Positions 32,155 through 40,339 of a stretch of 64,000 nt of DNA are shown one piece after another (within the stretch, counting starts at the first letter, position 1; each line of letters opens with the position of its first letter). The stretch is taken from NCBI RefSeq assembly GCF_005222205.1, contig NZ_CP032345.1, positions 2,791,501-2,855,500 on the forward strand, given 5' to 3'. This DNA is from Azospirillum brasilense (lineage in GTDB: Bacteria > Pseudomonadota > Alphaproteobacteria > Azospirillales > Azospirillaceae). Under the pieces are notes generated by a model. It saw only the letters and a list, made by a program, of their open reading frames with translations, was not told the origin of the DNA and searched no databases. The position numbers and the translations under genes were made by a program.

Positions 32155-32457
32155 ATGGCCAACATCGACGATCTGCTGGGCGCCGGCTCGTCCGACGACA
32201 TGAGCAGCGACGCCTTCGCCATCGGCGACGCGCCGGTCGAGATCAAGGTGGTCATCGGCACCGCCATGCTGCGCGTCCGCGACCTTCTGAAGCTGGGCCG
32301 CGGCGCCGTTGTGGAACTGGACCGGCACCTGAAGGACCCGACCGACGTCTATGTGGAGGGTGTGCTCGTCGCCCGCGGCGAGGTCGTCATCGTGGACGAC
32401 AAGATCGGCGTCACGCTGACCGACTTCGTGAAATCCAGCCGCGAGTGGAAGCGCTAA
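32155..32457 (+). CDS. fliN: Flagellar motor switch protein FliN
   Basis: A C-ring component that helps set the rotation direction of the flagellar motor. The 100-residue protein has a short variable N-terminus and the SpoA/FliN domain: VEIKVVIGTAMLRVRDLLKL, GRGAVVELDR, VYVEGVLVARGEVVIVDDKIGVTLTD. It is short but typical of alphaproteobacterial FliN. aaggag lies 8 nt before the ATG. No other flagellar gene is adjacent, so it is an isolated or second copy. It diverges from the frameshifted sulfurtransferase. Confidence 0.92.
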   Translation: MANIDDLLGAGSSDDMSSDAFAIGDAPVEIKVVIGTAMLRVRDLLKLGRGAVVELDRHLKDPTDVYVEGVLVARGEVVIVDDKIGVTLTDFVKSSREWKR

Positions 32458-32490
32458 GGTTTCGGCGCTTTGACGCGCTTGCGCAATGAC

Positions 32491-32531
32491 ATGTTCCGGG
32501 AGCGAAACGTCATGTTGCGCTCCCGGAACAT
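32491..32531. terminator. Perfect 14-bp inverted repeat between fliN and gapR
   Basis: ATGTTCCGGGAGCG (32491-32504) pairs exactly with CGCTCCCGGAACAT (32518-32531), with a 13-nt loop. A second small hairpin, GTTGCG-N4-CGCAAC, follows at about 32535-32550. Placed between converging genes it is probably a bidirectional terminator, although neither side has a T-run. Confidence 0.6.
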
Positions 32532-32564
32532 TCATGTTGCGGCTTCGCAACGATCCTTACGGCG

Positions 32565-32846
32565 TCACTCGGCCGGTTCGGGGACCACGATGTCCAGCGG
32601 CGTGCCGGTGGCGTGGGCATAGAGCATCAGGTCGTTCAGCAGCTCGGCCTCCTGCTCGCCGGCGTCCTTGCGGCGGATGGCGACCAGCTTGTCGAGCGCC
32701 TTGATGTTGAAGCCGGCGGATTTGACCTCGCTGCGCAGGTCCTTCAGGTCGGCCTTCAGGCCGTCGATCTCGTCCATCAACCGCTCCATGCGGTCGGCGA
32801 ACTGCTTCAACTGGTCGGCGGCGGTGGTGTTGAAACCGGTCGTCAC
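32565..32846 (-). CDS. gapR: DUF2312/GapR-type nucleoid-associated protein
   Basis: A 93-residue, highly charged helical protein. GapR of Caulobacter binds AT-rich, overtwisted DNA ahead of replication and transcription and stimulates topoisomerases. The family core is visible: AADQLKQFADRMERLMDEID, the LKADLKDLRSEVKSAGF segment and KALDKLVAIRRKD, ending in an acidic PLDIVVPEPAE tail. The symbol is by family; orthology to Caulobacter GapR is inferred. It converges on fliN and diverges from the ammonia-lyase gene. Confidence 0.88.
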   Translation of the reverse strand: MTTGFNTTAADQLKQFADRMERLMDEIDGLKADLKDLRSEVKSAGFNIKALDKLVAIRRKDAGEQEAELLNDLMLYAHATGTPLDIVVPEPAE

Positions 32847-33033
32847 GACGGTACCATCTCCTTCAGGAACGGGGACCCCGCGGCCTCCGGCGCCATGGCC
32901 GGGCCGCGGGGGGAGGCGCTGTTAGCACAGCTCGCGGCGCTTTGTCCGGGGACAACGCGCGTGGCTTGACGCGGCGTGGCCGGCAATGCTTTCGTGGCTG
33001 CGGCCGTCCCTGCGGCGCTGGAGAGCGAACACG

Positions 33034-34266
33034 ATGTCCGACCTGCCGCCGCTTGGCACCCCGCGTCTCTTCTCGAATCCGCGCGTCGACACGGACCAGC
33101 CCTACGGCTCCGCCGAGCGGGCGATCCTGAGCCGCGCCGCTTTCCAAGACGCGATGAGCGAGATCGGCGCCTGGCCGGGCTACGCCCCGACCCCGCTGCG
33201 CTCCTTGAGCGGGCTGGCCCGCGCCGCCGGCATCGACCGCATCTGGTACAAGGACGAAAGCAGCCGCTTCAACCTGCACAGCTTCAAGGCGCTGGGCGGC
33301 GCCTACGCCGTGCTGCGCCTGCTGGTGCGCGAGGTGCAGGCCCGCGTGCCCGGCGTGCCGGTGACCGCGCTGGATCTGGTGGTCGGGCGCTACGCCAAGG
33401 TGACCCGCGGCATCACGGTGACCACGGCGACCGACGGCAACCACGGCCGCTCCGTCGCCTGGGGCGCCCAGGTGTTCGGCTGCGGCTGCGTCATCTACAT
33501 TCCCGGCAACTGCTCGCAGGGGCGGCAGCAGGCGATCGAGTCCTTCGACGCCCGCGTCGTCCGCGTGGCCGGCAACTACGACGACGCGGTGCGGCAGGCC
33601 GCGGCGGACGCGCGGGAGCATGGCCGGCACGTCGTCTCCGACACCTCCTACACCGGCTACATGGACATTCCCCGCGACGTCATGCAGGGCTACACCGTGA
33701 TGGTGGAGGAGGCGATCAGCCAGCTTCCGGCCAGCGAGCGCCCGACCCACGTCTTCGTGCAGGGCGGGGTGGGGGCCTTGCCCGCCGCCGTCTGCGGCCA
33801 TCTGTGGGAAAGCTGGGGCCGCCAGCGCCCGCGCTTCGTGGTGGTGGAGCCGCACGCCGCCGACTGCCTGTACCAGAGCGCCGTCAACGGTCGCCCGACG
33901 CCGTCCAAGGGCGATCTGGAGACGCTGATGGCCGGGCTCGCCTGTGGCGAGGTATCCCTCCTGGCCTGGGCGATCCTGGAGCGCGGCGCCGACGATTTCC
34001 TGACCATCCCCGACGACGCGGCGGTGGCGACGATGCGCCTGTTGGCCGAGGGACGCCACGGCGGGCGGCCCATCGTGGGCGGGGAATCCGGTGTGGCCGG
34101 TCTGGCGGGCCTGCTCTGCGCCGCGGCGGACCCGGCGACCCGCGCCAGCCTGGGTCTTGCTCCGGACGCCCGCGTGCTGGTCTTCGGATCGGAAGGGGCG
34201 ACCGACCCGGAGGTCTACGAGTCCCTGGTGGGCCGCAAGCCGGACGCGGTGCTGGGCGGCGCCTGA
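33034..34266 (+). CDS. dpaL: Diaminopropionate ammonia-lyase
   Basis: A PLP-dependent lyase converting 2,3-diaminopropionate to pyruvate and ammonia. The 410-residue protein has the family order: YAPTPLRSLSGLARAAGI, KDESSRFNLHSFKALGGAYA with the PLP lysine, TDGNHGRSVAWGA, VQGGVGALPAAVCGHLW, VVEPHAADCLYQSA and GGESGVAGLAG. The length fits YgeX-type enzymes (about 400). ATG 33034 is taken because upstream residues are Arg/Trp-rich without similarity. An aminotransferase gene follows 125 nt later. Confidence 0.92.
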   Translation: MSDLPPLGTPRLFSNPRVDTDQPYGSAERAILSRAAFQDAMSEIGAWPGYAPTPLRSLSGLARAAGIDRIWYKDESSRFNLHSFKALGGAYAVLRLLVREVQARVPGVPVTALDLVVGRYAKVTRGITVTTATDGNHGRSVAWGAQVFGCGCVIYIPGNCSQGRQQAIESFDARVVRVAGNYDDAVRQAAADAREHGRHVVSDTSYTGYMDIPRDVMQGYTVMVEEAISQLPASERPTHVFVQGGVGALPAAVCGHLWESWGRQRPRFVVVEPHAADCLYQSAVNGRPTPSKGDLETLMAGLACGEVSLLAWAILERGADDFLTIPDDAAVATMRLLAEGRHGGRPIVGGESGVAGLAGLLCAAADPATRASLGLAPDARVLVFGSEGATDPEVYESLVGRKPDAVLGGA

Positions 34267-34391
34267 CCCCTGCTTTGTCTCCGCATGGCCTGCCATGCGC
34301 GTTCCCCTGTTCTGGTCCCTTGCGTGAGCCCGGCGGGGCGTCCACCATGGCGTCCCATAAAAATCGGACCCCGCAGACTGGACATCAGGGA

Positions 34392-35573
34392 ATGGACCGC
34401 AGAGACGTCAACCCGCTCGTCGCCGCCACGGAGGCCCCGCCCATCGCCGAGGCGTGGCGCTGGGTGGAAGGCCGCAGCTTTCCGGCGGACAAGCCGCTGA
34501 TCGACCTCTGTCAGGCGGTGCCCGGCTACCCGCCCGCCGACGCGCTGACCGCCCATCTGGCCGAGCAGGTGCGGGCGCCGGACACCGCACGCTACACCGC
34601 CATCGACGGCATCCCGCCGCTGACCGCCGCGCTGGCCCGGCGCACCGGCTCGCTCTACGGCGCGGACGTCGCGGCGAGCGAGGTGCTGATCACCGCCGGC
34701 TGCAACCAGGCCTTCGCGGTGGCGGTGATGGGGCTGGCGCGGGCCGGCGACAACGTGATCCTGCCCGCCCCCTGGTACTTCAACCACAAGATGACGCTGG
34801 ACATGCTGGGCATCGAGGCCCGGCCGCTGGCACTGCGCGAGGAGAACGGGCTGATCCCCGACCCGGCGGAGGCCGAGCGGCTGATCGACGCCGGCACCCG
34901 CGCGCTGGTGCTGATCTCCCCCAACAACCCGACCGGCGCCATCGCCCCGCCCGAGGCCATCGCGGCGCTGTACGAGCTGTGCGAGCGGCGCGGTGTCAAG
35001 CTGCTGCTCGACGAGACCTACCGCGACTTTCCGGATTGGGAGGGGCGGGCGCCGCATGGGCTGTTCCAGCGGCCGGGCTGGCGGCGCACGCTGGTCCAGC
35101 TCTACAGCTTCTCCAAGGTCTACAGTCTCGCCGGCTACCGGGTCGGCGCGGTGATCGCCGACGCCGGCCTGCTGTCCCAGGCGCGCAAGGTGATGGATTG
35201 CCTGGCCATCTGCGCCCCGCATGTCGGGCAGAAGGCGGCGCTGTTCGGGCTGGAGAATCTCGACGGCTGGGTGGCGGAGAAGCGCGGCGACATCCTGGCC
35301 CGCGTCCACGCCTTCCAATCGGCAATGGAGGCCAGCGGCACCGGCTACCGCATCGCCAGCATCGGGGCCTATTTCGCCTATGTCCGGCATCCCTTCGCCG
35401 GCAGGCGCGCCCACGACGTGGCCGAGGGGCTGGCCCGCGATCACAACATCCTGTGCCTGCCCGGTTCCATGTTCGGTCCCGGCCAGGACGATTACCTGCG
35501 CTTCGCCTTCGCCAACGTCGACGCGGCGGTCATGCCGGAGATCGCCCGGCGCCTCAAGGAAAGCGAAGCGTAA
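34392..35573 (+). CDS. PLP-dependent aminotransferase, class I/II
   Basis: A 393-residue fold-type I aminotransferase of the aspartate family. Visible are YTAIDGIPPLTAALARRTG, the ITAGCNQAFAVAV segment, the SPNNPTGAI motif, DETYRDF and the PLP lysine in LYSFSKVYSLAGYRVG. A conserved Arg for the substrate carboxylate is expected near RFAFAN. The substrate is unknown. Its place behind dpaL suggests amino-acid breakdown, but the 125-nt gap leaves cotranscription open. ATG 34392 (MDRRDVNPLVAATEAPP) is preferred over ATG 34347. It converges on the next gene with 6 nt between stops. Confidence 0.88.
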   Translation: MDRRDVNPLVAATEAPPIAEAWRWVEGRSFPADKPLIDLCQAVPGYPPADALTAHLAEQVRAPDTARYTAIDGIPPLTAALARRTGSLYGADVAASEVLITAGCNQAFAVAVMGLARAGDNVILPAPWYFNHKMTLDMLGIEARPLALREENGLIPDPAEAERLIDAGTRALVLISPNNPTGAIAPPEAIAALYELCERRGVKLLLDETYRDFPDWEGRAPHGLFQRPGWRRTLVQLYSFSKVYSLAGYRVGAVIADAGLLSQARKVMDCLAICAPHVGQKAALFGLENLDGWVAEKRGDILARVHAFQSAMEASGTGYRIASIGAYFAYVRHPFAGRRAHDVAEGLARDHNILCLPGSMFGPGQDDYLRFAFANVDAAVMPEIARRLKESEA

Positions 35574-35579
35574 GGACGC

Positions 35580-36245
35580 TCAGCGGATCAGGTGGGTGAC
35601 GATGTTGGCGCCCACCGCCGCCAGATGGTCGGCGTTGTCGCGGTAGTCGAGGCTGCCGGAGAAACCGCCGGCGGCCCGCACCCGCTCGATCCAGGCGGGG
35701 GCGGCCCCCAGCGCGACCAGACGCTTCACCATCTGGTCGGTGGAGCGCAGCGTCATGCGGCCGTTCTCGGCCAGACGCGGGGCGTGCACCATGAACTCCG
35801 CGGTCGGGGCGGCGTAGCGCGGGTAGCCGGCCAGATAAAGGCCGACGCACATGCTCTCGCAGGACTGTCCGCCGGCCACGCGGGTGGCAACGGCACGCCC
35901 GGCCTGCCGTTCCGCCAGCATCAGGTCGATCATGCGGTAGCCCGCGGTCGTGAAGCCGCCGGGGCTGGACAGTTCGACCACCACCGGCTGGCCGGCCGGC
36001 ACGCTGCGCAGCGCGTCGGAGAAGCGCTGCTCCACGGCCGGGGTGATGATGCCGTCCAGCCGCAGCGTGGTGGAGTCCACCTGATCGACGCGGACCAGCG
36101 TGGCGTCGGGGAAGTCGGAGGCGACGGGCGGCGGCGCCGGGTTCGGACGGTTCACCGACAGGCTGTCGGCGGTCGCGGCCCCAGACGAGCCGACGGCCAG
36201 CAGCAGCCCCAGAACCATCATGCGTGCAGTCGCGCGAACCGGCAT
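35580..36245 (-). CDS. Secreted ClpP/crotonase-fold protein, probable periplasmic serine peptidase
   Basis: A 221-residue protein with a signal peptide (MPVRATARMMVLGLLLAVGS, cleavage near AATA). The mature part has the ClpP-like pattern: LRLDGIITPAVEQRF, VVELSSPGGFTTAGYRM for the oxyanion strand, then AGGQSCESMCVGLYLAG where a catalytic Ser is expected, and EFMVHAPR, where His would sit. The CESMC segment gives two cysteines around the likely nucleophile, possibly a disulfide in the periplasm. A perfect aaggagg precedes ATG 36245. Function is unknown; it diverges from a secreted esterase. Confidence 0.78.
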   Translation of the reverse strand: MPVRATARMMVLGLLLAVGSSGAATADSLSVNRPNPAPPPVASDFPDATLVRVDQVDSTTLRLDGIITPAVEQRFSDALRSVPAGQPVVVELSSPGGFTTAGYRMIDLMLAERQAGRAVATRVAGGQSCESMCVGLYLAGYPRYAAPTAEFMVHAPRLAENGRMTLRSTDQMVKRLVALGAAPAWIERVRAAGGFSGSLDYRDNADHLAAVGANIVTHLIR

Positions 36246-36376
36246 CGAAACCTCCTTGCTCTGCGAAGGAAGGTGCCGGGAAATGCTTGCGTGATGGTTA
36301 ACGCCAGGCCTGCCCAAAGGTGCAACGTCCCTCGCCGCAGGCTGTTTATGGAGGAAGGCGATCGTTCGGGCTGTGA

Positions 36377-37252
36377 ATGGTGAAACAATTTTGCGCATTT
36401 TGCGCTGCGACCATGCTGATTCTGTGGGCCGCTCAGGGCTTAGCGGCGGAATTGGTTAATAATGTGGCACCGCAACAATTATCGAGCGGCTGCGGAACGC
36501 CGGCCCCGGCAACGGTGCCCGACCATGTGACGTTGGACGGGGCGGCACGCGGCGTGATCGTGGCCGTGCCGGAGGGCTACCGCCCCGACCGTCCTTTCAG
36601 CCTCGTCGTCGCCTTCCACGGGCGGACCAACAGCAACGCCGAGGTGCGGCGCTACTTCGGCCTGGAAGGGCAGGCGGAGGAGCCGGCGATCGTCGTCTAT
36701 CCCGCCAGCCTGAAGGACTCCCGTGGCTTGAACGTCTGGTCCGACCCCGGCGACCCGCCGGACCGGCTGCGCGATTTCCGGCTGTTCGACGCCGTTCTGG
36801 AAAGCATGGCGGCGAGCTATTGCATCGACATGGGCCGGGTGTTCGTCGTCGGCCATTCCCTGGGCGGGTCCTTCGCCAACAGCCTCGCCTGCGCGCGGGG
36901 CGGGGTGATCCGCGGGCTGGCCAGCCTCGGCGGAGGGGCTGCGCGGCCCAAGGACTGCGGCGGACCGGTCGCCGCCATGGTCCTGCACAACCCGCGCGAC
37001 GAGCAGGTGCCGCTGTCCGAAGCCCTGCGCCTGCGCCGCGCGCTGCTGGCCCAGGACGGGTTGCCGACGGGCAGCGAGCCCGACGAGCCGCGCCGCTTCA
37101 ATTGCCGCCGCTACGGCGCCGAGGGCGAGGCCAACCCGGTGCTGTGGTGCCCGCTGGCCGACGACCGGACGCGCAACGGTCGCTTTTACCCGCATCAATG
37201 GCCGCAAGGGGTGGGGTCGGCGATCATGGCCTTCTTCGCGCGGCTGGACTGA
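36377..37252 (+). CDS. Secreted PHB-depolymerase/feruloyl-esterase-like hydrolase (LpqC family)
   Basis: A 291-residue protein with a signal peptide (MVKQFCAFCAATMLILWAAQ, cleavage near LAAE). The mature alpha/beta hydrolase has SLVVAFHGRTNSNAEVRRYF, nucleophile Ser in VVGHSLGGSFANSLAC, LHNPRDEQVPLSEALRLR for the acid, and a C-terminal HQWPQG where His is expected. Several cysteines suggest disulfides. The family acts on short polyesters or feruloyl esters; substrate unknown. It diverges from the ClpP-fold gene across about 130 nt. Confidence 0.88.
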   Translation: MVKQFCAFCAATMLILWAAQGLAAELVNNVAPQQLSSGCGTPAPATVPDHVTLDGAARGVIVAVPEGYRPDRPFSLVVAFHGRTNSNAEVRRYFGLEGQAEEPAIVVYPASLKDSRGLNVWSDPGDPPDRLRDFRLFDAVLESMAASYCIDMGRVFVVGHSLGGSFANSLACARGGVIRGLASLGGGAARPKDCGGPVAAMVLHNPRDEQVPLSEALRLRRALLAQDGLPTGSEPDEPRRFNCRRYGAEGEANPVLWCPLADDRTRNGRFYPHQWPQGVGSAIMAFFARLD

Positions 37253-37354
37253 GCTTCATCGTCCGCAAAAACGATTGTTGGCGGTGCCCATTGCCGAGGC
37301 CGCCTCATTCCGCCAAGATGCCGTGAAAACGACCATCAGGGAAGAAACGCATTG

Positions 37355-38209
37355 ATGTCAGACAGCGCCGCCGTGGCGGCCGCCCTGCGGACGGAGGGGG
37401 CGGACAAGGCCGCGCTCCGCCTGGACGGCGTGACCTGCACCTTTCCATCGCCCGACGGGCGCGGGCAGACCTACACGGCGGTCCAGGGCGTGACCCTGTC
37501 GGTCGCCGCGGGGGAGTTCGTGTCCATCGTCGGGCCGACCGGCAGCGGCAAATCGACGATCCTGAACGTCGCGGCGGGGCTGCTCGCCCCCAGTTCCGGG
37601 CGTGCCTTGACCTTCGGGGAGCCGGTCGACGGCATCAATCCGCACGCCGGTTACATGTTCCAGGCGGACGCGCTGATGCCCTGGAAGTCGGCGCTGGAGA
37701 ATGTCGCCGCCGGGCTGGAGTTCCGTGGCGTGCCGCGGCGCGAGGCGGAGGAGCGGGCGCGCCCCTGGCTGGCCCGCGTCGGGCTGGACCGCTTCGGCGA
37801 CCGCTACCCCCACCAGCTCTCCGGCGGGATGCGCAAGCGGGTGGCGCTGGCCCAGACGCTGATCGTCGATCCGAAGATCGTGCTGATGGACGAGCCCTTC
37901 TCGGCGCTCGACATCCAGACGCGGCAGCTGATGGAGAACGAGCTGCTCGACCTGTGGTCGGCGGACCGCAAGTCGGTGGTCTTCATCACCCACGACCTGG
38001 AGGAGGCCATCTCCATGTCCGACCGGGTGCTGGTGCTGTCGGCCGGCCCCGGCGCGCGGCTGATCGGCGAGTACCGGGTGGATCTGGAGCGCCCGCGCGA
38101 CGTGGCGGAGATCCGCATGACGCCGCGCTTCCTCGACCTGCACCGGGAGATCTGGGGGCAGCTGCGCGAGGAAGTGCTGAAGGGCTACGCCCAAACCAAA
38201 CTGAAATGA
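37355..38209 (+). CDS. ABC transporter ATP-binding protein (NitT/TauT family)
   Basis: A 284-residue ATPase energising import with the next two genes. Walker A is VGPTGSGKST, the Q-loop is in GYMFQADALMPWKSALEN, the signature is LSGGMRKRVALAQ, Walker B is IVLMDEPFSALD, and the H-loop is in FITHDLEEAI. The family imports nitrate, taurine, sulfonates or pyrimidine precursors. ATG 37355 is used; a TTG directly before it is in frame. The permease starts 24 nt after the stop. Confidence 0.94.
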   Translation: MSDSAAVAAALRTEGADKAALRLDGVTCTFPSPDGRGQTYTAVQGVTLSVAAGEFVSIVGPTGSGKSTILNVAAGLLAPSSGRALTFGEPVDGINPHAGYMFQADALMPWKSALENVAAGLEFRGVPRREAEERARPWLARVGLDRFGDRYPHQLSGGMRKRVALAQTLIVDPKIVLMDEPFSALDIQTRQLMENELLDLWSADRKSVVFITHDLEEAISMSDRVLVLSAGPGARLIGEYRVDLERPRDVAEIRMTPRFLDLHREIWGQLREEVLKGYAQTKLK

Positions 38210-38233
38210 CGTCCAAGCCGACGTGAGGACCCC

Positions 38234-39043
38234 ATGGCCGTGGCCCGTGTGAAACGCCTGCCGAGCCGCCCGGTGATCCTGCTGCTGCAGGTCGCCGTGC
38301 TGATCGGTTTCTTCCTGATCTGGCACGTCCTGACCGCGACGAAGATCCTGAGCCCCTTCTTCTTCGGCACGCCGCTGGCGGTGCTGGAGCGCACCTGGAG
38401 CGACTTCGCATCCGGGGTGATCTGGTACCATCTGGGAATCACGCTTCTGGAGACCGCGCTGGCCTTCGTCATCGGGACGGTGGCGGGAATCGCCTTCGGA
38501 TTCTGGTTCGCCCGCGCGCCGTTGGTCTCCATCGTCTTCGACCCCTACATCAAGGCGGTCAACGCGCTGCCCCGCGTGGTGCTGGCGCCGATCTTCGCGC
38601 TGTGGCTCGGCCTCGGCATCTGGTCGAAGGTGGCGCTGGGGGTGACGCTGGTCTTCTTCATCGTCTTCTTCAACGTCTACCAGGGCGTGAAGGAGGTCAG
38701 CCCGGTGGTGCTGGCCAACGCCAGGATGCTGGGGGCGAGCAACCGGCACCTGTTCCGGCACGTCTATCTGCCGTCCGCCCTGTCCTGGGTCTTTTCCAGC
38801 CTGCACACCGCGGTCGGCTTCGCCATGGTCGGCGCGGTGGTGGGCGAGTATCTCGGCTCCGCCGCCGGCCTCGGCTACCGCATCCATCAGGCGGAGGGGG
38901 TGTTCGACACGGTCGGCGTCTTCTCCGGCATGCTGGTGCTGACGATCTTCGTCGTGGTGATCGACGCCGTGGTGACCGTCATCGAGAAACGCCTTCTGCA
39001 CTGGCGCCCGCAGGAGGCGCAGACGACCAACGCGCAGGGATGA
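38234..39043 (+). CDS. ABC transporter permease (NitT/TauT family)
   Basis: A 269-residue inner-membrane subunit with about six helices and the BPD_transp_1 EAA-like motif near the middle (VLANARMLGASNRHLFRHVY, contacting the ATPase). Segments PYIKAVNALPRVVLAPIFALW and VGAVVGEYLGSAAGLGY are typical of SsuC/TauC-type permeases. It is the second gene of a three-gene operon; the substrate-binding gene starts 35 nt after the stop. Confidence 0.94.
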   Translation: MAVARVKRLPSRPVILLLQVAVLIGFFLIWHVLTATKILSPFFFGTPLAVLERTWSDFASGVIWYHLGITLLETALAFVIGTVAGIAFGFWFARAPLVSIVFDPYIKAVNALPRVVLAPIFALWLGLGIWSKVALGVTLVFFIVFFNVYQGVKEVSPVVLANARMLGASNRHLFRHVYLPSALSWVFSSLHTAVGFAMVGAVVGEYLGSAAGLGYRIHQAEGVFDTVGVFSGMLVLTIFVVVIDAVVTVIEKRLLHWRPQEAQTTNAQG

Positions 39044-39078
39044 CTGCGCCATACAGAAAGAAACTTGGGAGGGAAGCC

Positions 39079-40098
39079 ATGCGTATGAAAAGCGTGATCG
39101 CCGCCGCGGCGGTGGTCCTGGCCTTCGGCATCGGCGGGGCGAACGCCCAGCAGGTGGAGAAGAAGGACCTGAAGCTGGCGGTCGGCGGCAAGCCGCTGCT
39201 CTATTACCTGCCGCTGACGGTGGCGGAGCGGCTCGGCTACTTCAAGGAGGCCGGGCTGAACGTCGAGATCAACGACTTCGGCGGCGGCGCCAAGAGCCTC
39301 CAGGCGCTGGTCGGCGGCTCGGCGGACATCGTGACGGGCGCCTTCGACCACACGGTGCAGATGCAGGCCAAGGGTCAGCCGATCACCGCCGTCGCCCTGC
39401 TGGGCCGCTATCCGGGCATCGTTCTGGCCGCGGTCAACAAGGCCGGCACGATCACGTCGATCAAGGAGCTGAAGGGCAAGAAGATCGGCGTGACCGCCCC
39501 CGGCTCCTCGACCAACTTCATGGTCAACTACCTGCTGACCCAGCACGGCATGACGCCGGAGGATGTGTCCTTCATCGGCGTCGGCGGCGGCCCCAGCGCG
39601 GTGGCCGCGGTGAAGCGCGGCGAAATCGACGCCATCGCCAACCTCGACCCGGTGATCAGCCAGCTGGAGGCCGACGGCGACGTCACCACCATCGCCGACA
39701 CCCGGACGGAGAAGGGCACGCTGGACACCTACGGCGGGCCGTACCCGGCGGCGGTGCTCTACACCACGCCGGCCTTCATCAAGGAGAATCCGAAGACCAC
39801 CCAGGCGCTGGTCGACGTCTTCGTGCGGACACTGAAGTGGCTGGATCAGGCCAAGACCGAGGACGTCCTGAAGGTCCTGCCGCCGGAATACTTCCTCGGC
39901 AACCAGACGCTCTACGCCCAGGCCTTCGAGCATTCGAAGCCGACCTATTCGCCCGACGGCCGGTTTTCCCAGGAGGGGGCGGAGGCCGCCTACAAGGTGC
40001 TGAAGGCCTTCGACAAGGCGGTCGCCGCGACGGACATCGACCTGTCCAAGACCTACACCAACACCTACGTCGAGGACTCGCTGAAGCGCATCAAGTGA
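39079..40098 (+). CDS. ABC transporter substrate-binding protein (NitT/TauT, NMT1-like)
   Basis: A 339-residue periplasmic binding protein with signal peptide MRMKSVIAAAAVVLAFGIGG and cleavage near ANAQ. The mature part shows PLTVAERLGYFKEAGLNVEI, FGGGAKSLQALVGGSADIV and GKKIGVTAPGSSTNFMVNYL, all typical of SsuA/TauA/NMT1 proteins. The ligand cannot be read from sequence; aliphatic sulfonates, taurine, nitrate or thiamine precursors are possible. gggaggga lies before ATG 39079. It ends the import operon, followed by a REP-like repeat. Confidence 0.93.
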   Translation: MRMKSVIAAAAVVLAFGIGGANAQQVEKKDLKLAVGGKPLLYYLPLTVAERLGYFKEAGLNVEINDFGGGAKSLQALVGGSADIVTGAFDHTVQMQAKGQPITAVALLGRYPGIVLAAVNKAGTITSIKELKGKKIGVTAPGSSTNFMVNYLLTQHGMTPEDVSFIGVGGGPSAVAAVKRGEIDAIANLDPVISQLEADGDVTTIADTRTEKGTLDTYGGPYPAAVLYTTPAFIKENPKTTQALVDVFVRTLKWLDQAKTEDVLKVLPPEYFLGNQTLYAQAFEHSKPTYSPDGRFSQEGAEAAYKVLKAFDKAVAATDIDLSKTYTNTYVEDSLKRIK

Positions 40099-40104
40099 TT
40101 TGTT

Positions 40105-40246
40105 CCCTCTCCCGCCCCGGGAGAGGGTGCCCGCGACAGCGGGCGGGTGAGGGTCGTCCAAGGATGGAGCCGGTGATCCTTGGCGATACCCTCACCCTCC
40201 CACCGCTTCGCGGCGGGTCCCTCCCTCTCCCGGGGCAGGAGAGGGG
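40105..40246. repeat. REP-like intergenic palindrome, copy 2
   Basis: Left arm ccctctcccgccccgggag (40105-40123), continuing with gagggtgcccgcg and gtgagggt, pairs imperfectly with a right arm ending in ccctctcccggggcaggag (about 40220-40240). Small hairpins are nested inside (ACCGCttcGCGGCGGGT at about 40202-40218). Same arm motifs as copy 1 at 19642, 20 kb away. Confidence 0.8.
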
Positions 40247-40339
40247 AGACGGGTGCGACATTCCGTCACCGGCACCCCCGGTCTCCGCGCCGGTAGACTG
40301 GACCTAATTCGTCCTGTTTCGATGCGGAGCACCAACCCT

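Noticed and set aside
32976..34346. A frame running open from within the ammonia-lyase gene into the aminotransferase, suggesting an 865-residue fusion
   Set aside because: The first two thirds is an out-of-frame Arg/Gly-rich reading of dpaL; the family similarity begins only at 34392.
19642..40246. Repeated ccctctccc arms considered as a CRISPR array or insertion-sequence ends
   Set aside because: There are only two separated palindromic elements, no spacer periodicity, no cas genes and no transposase.
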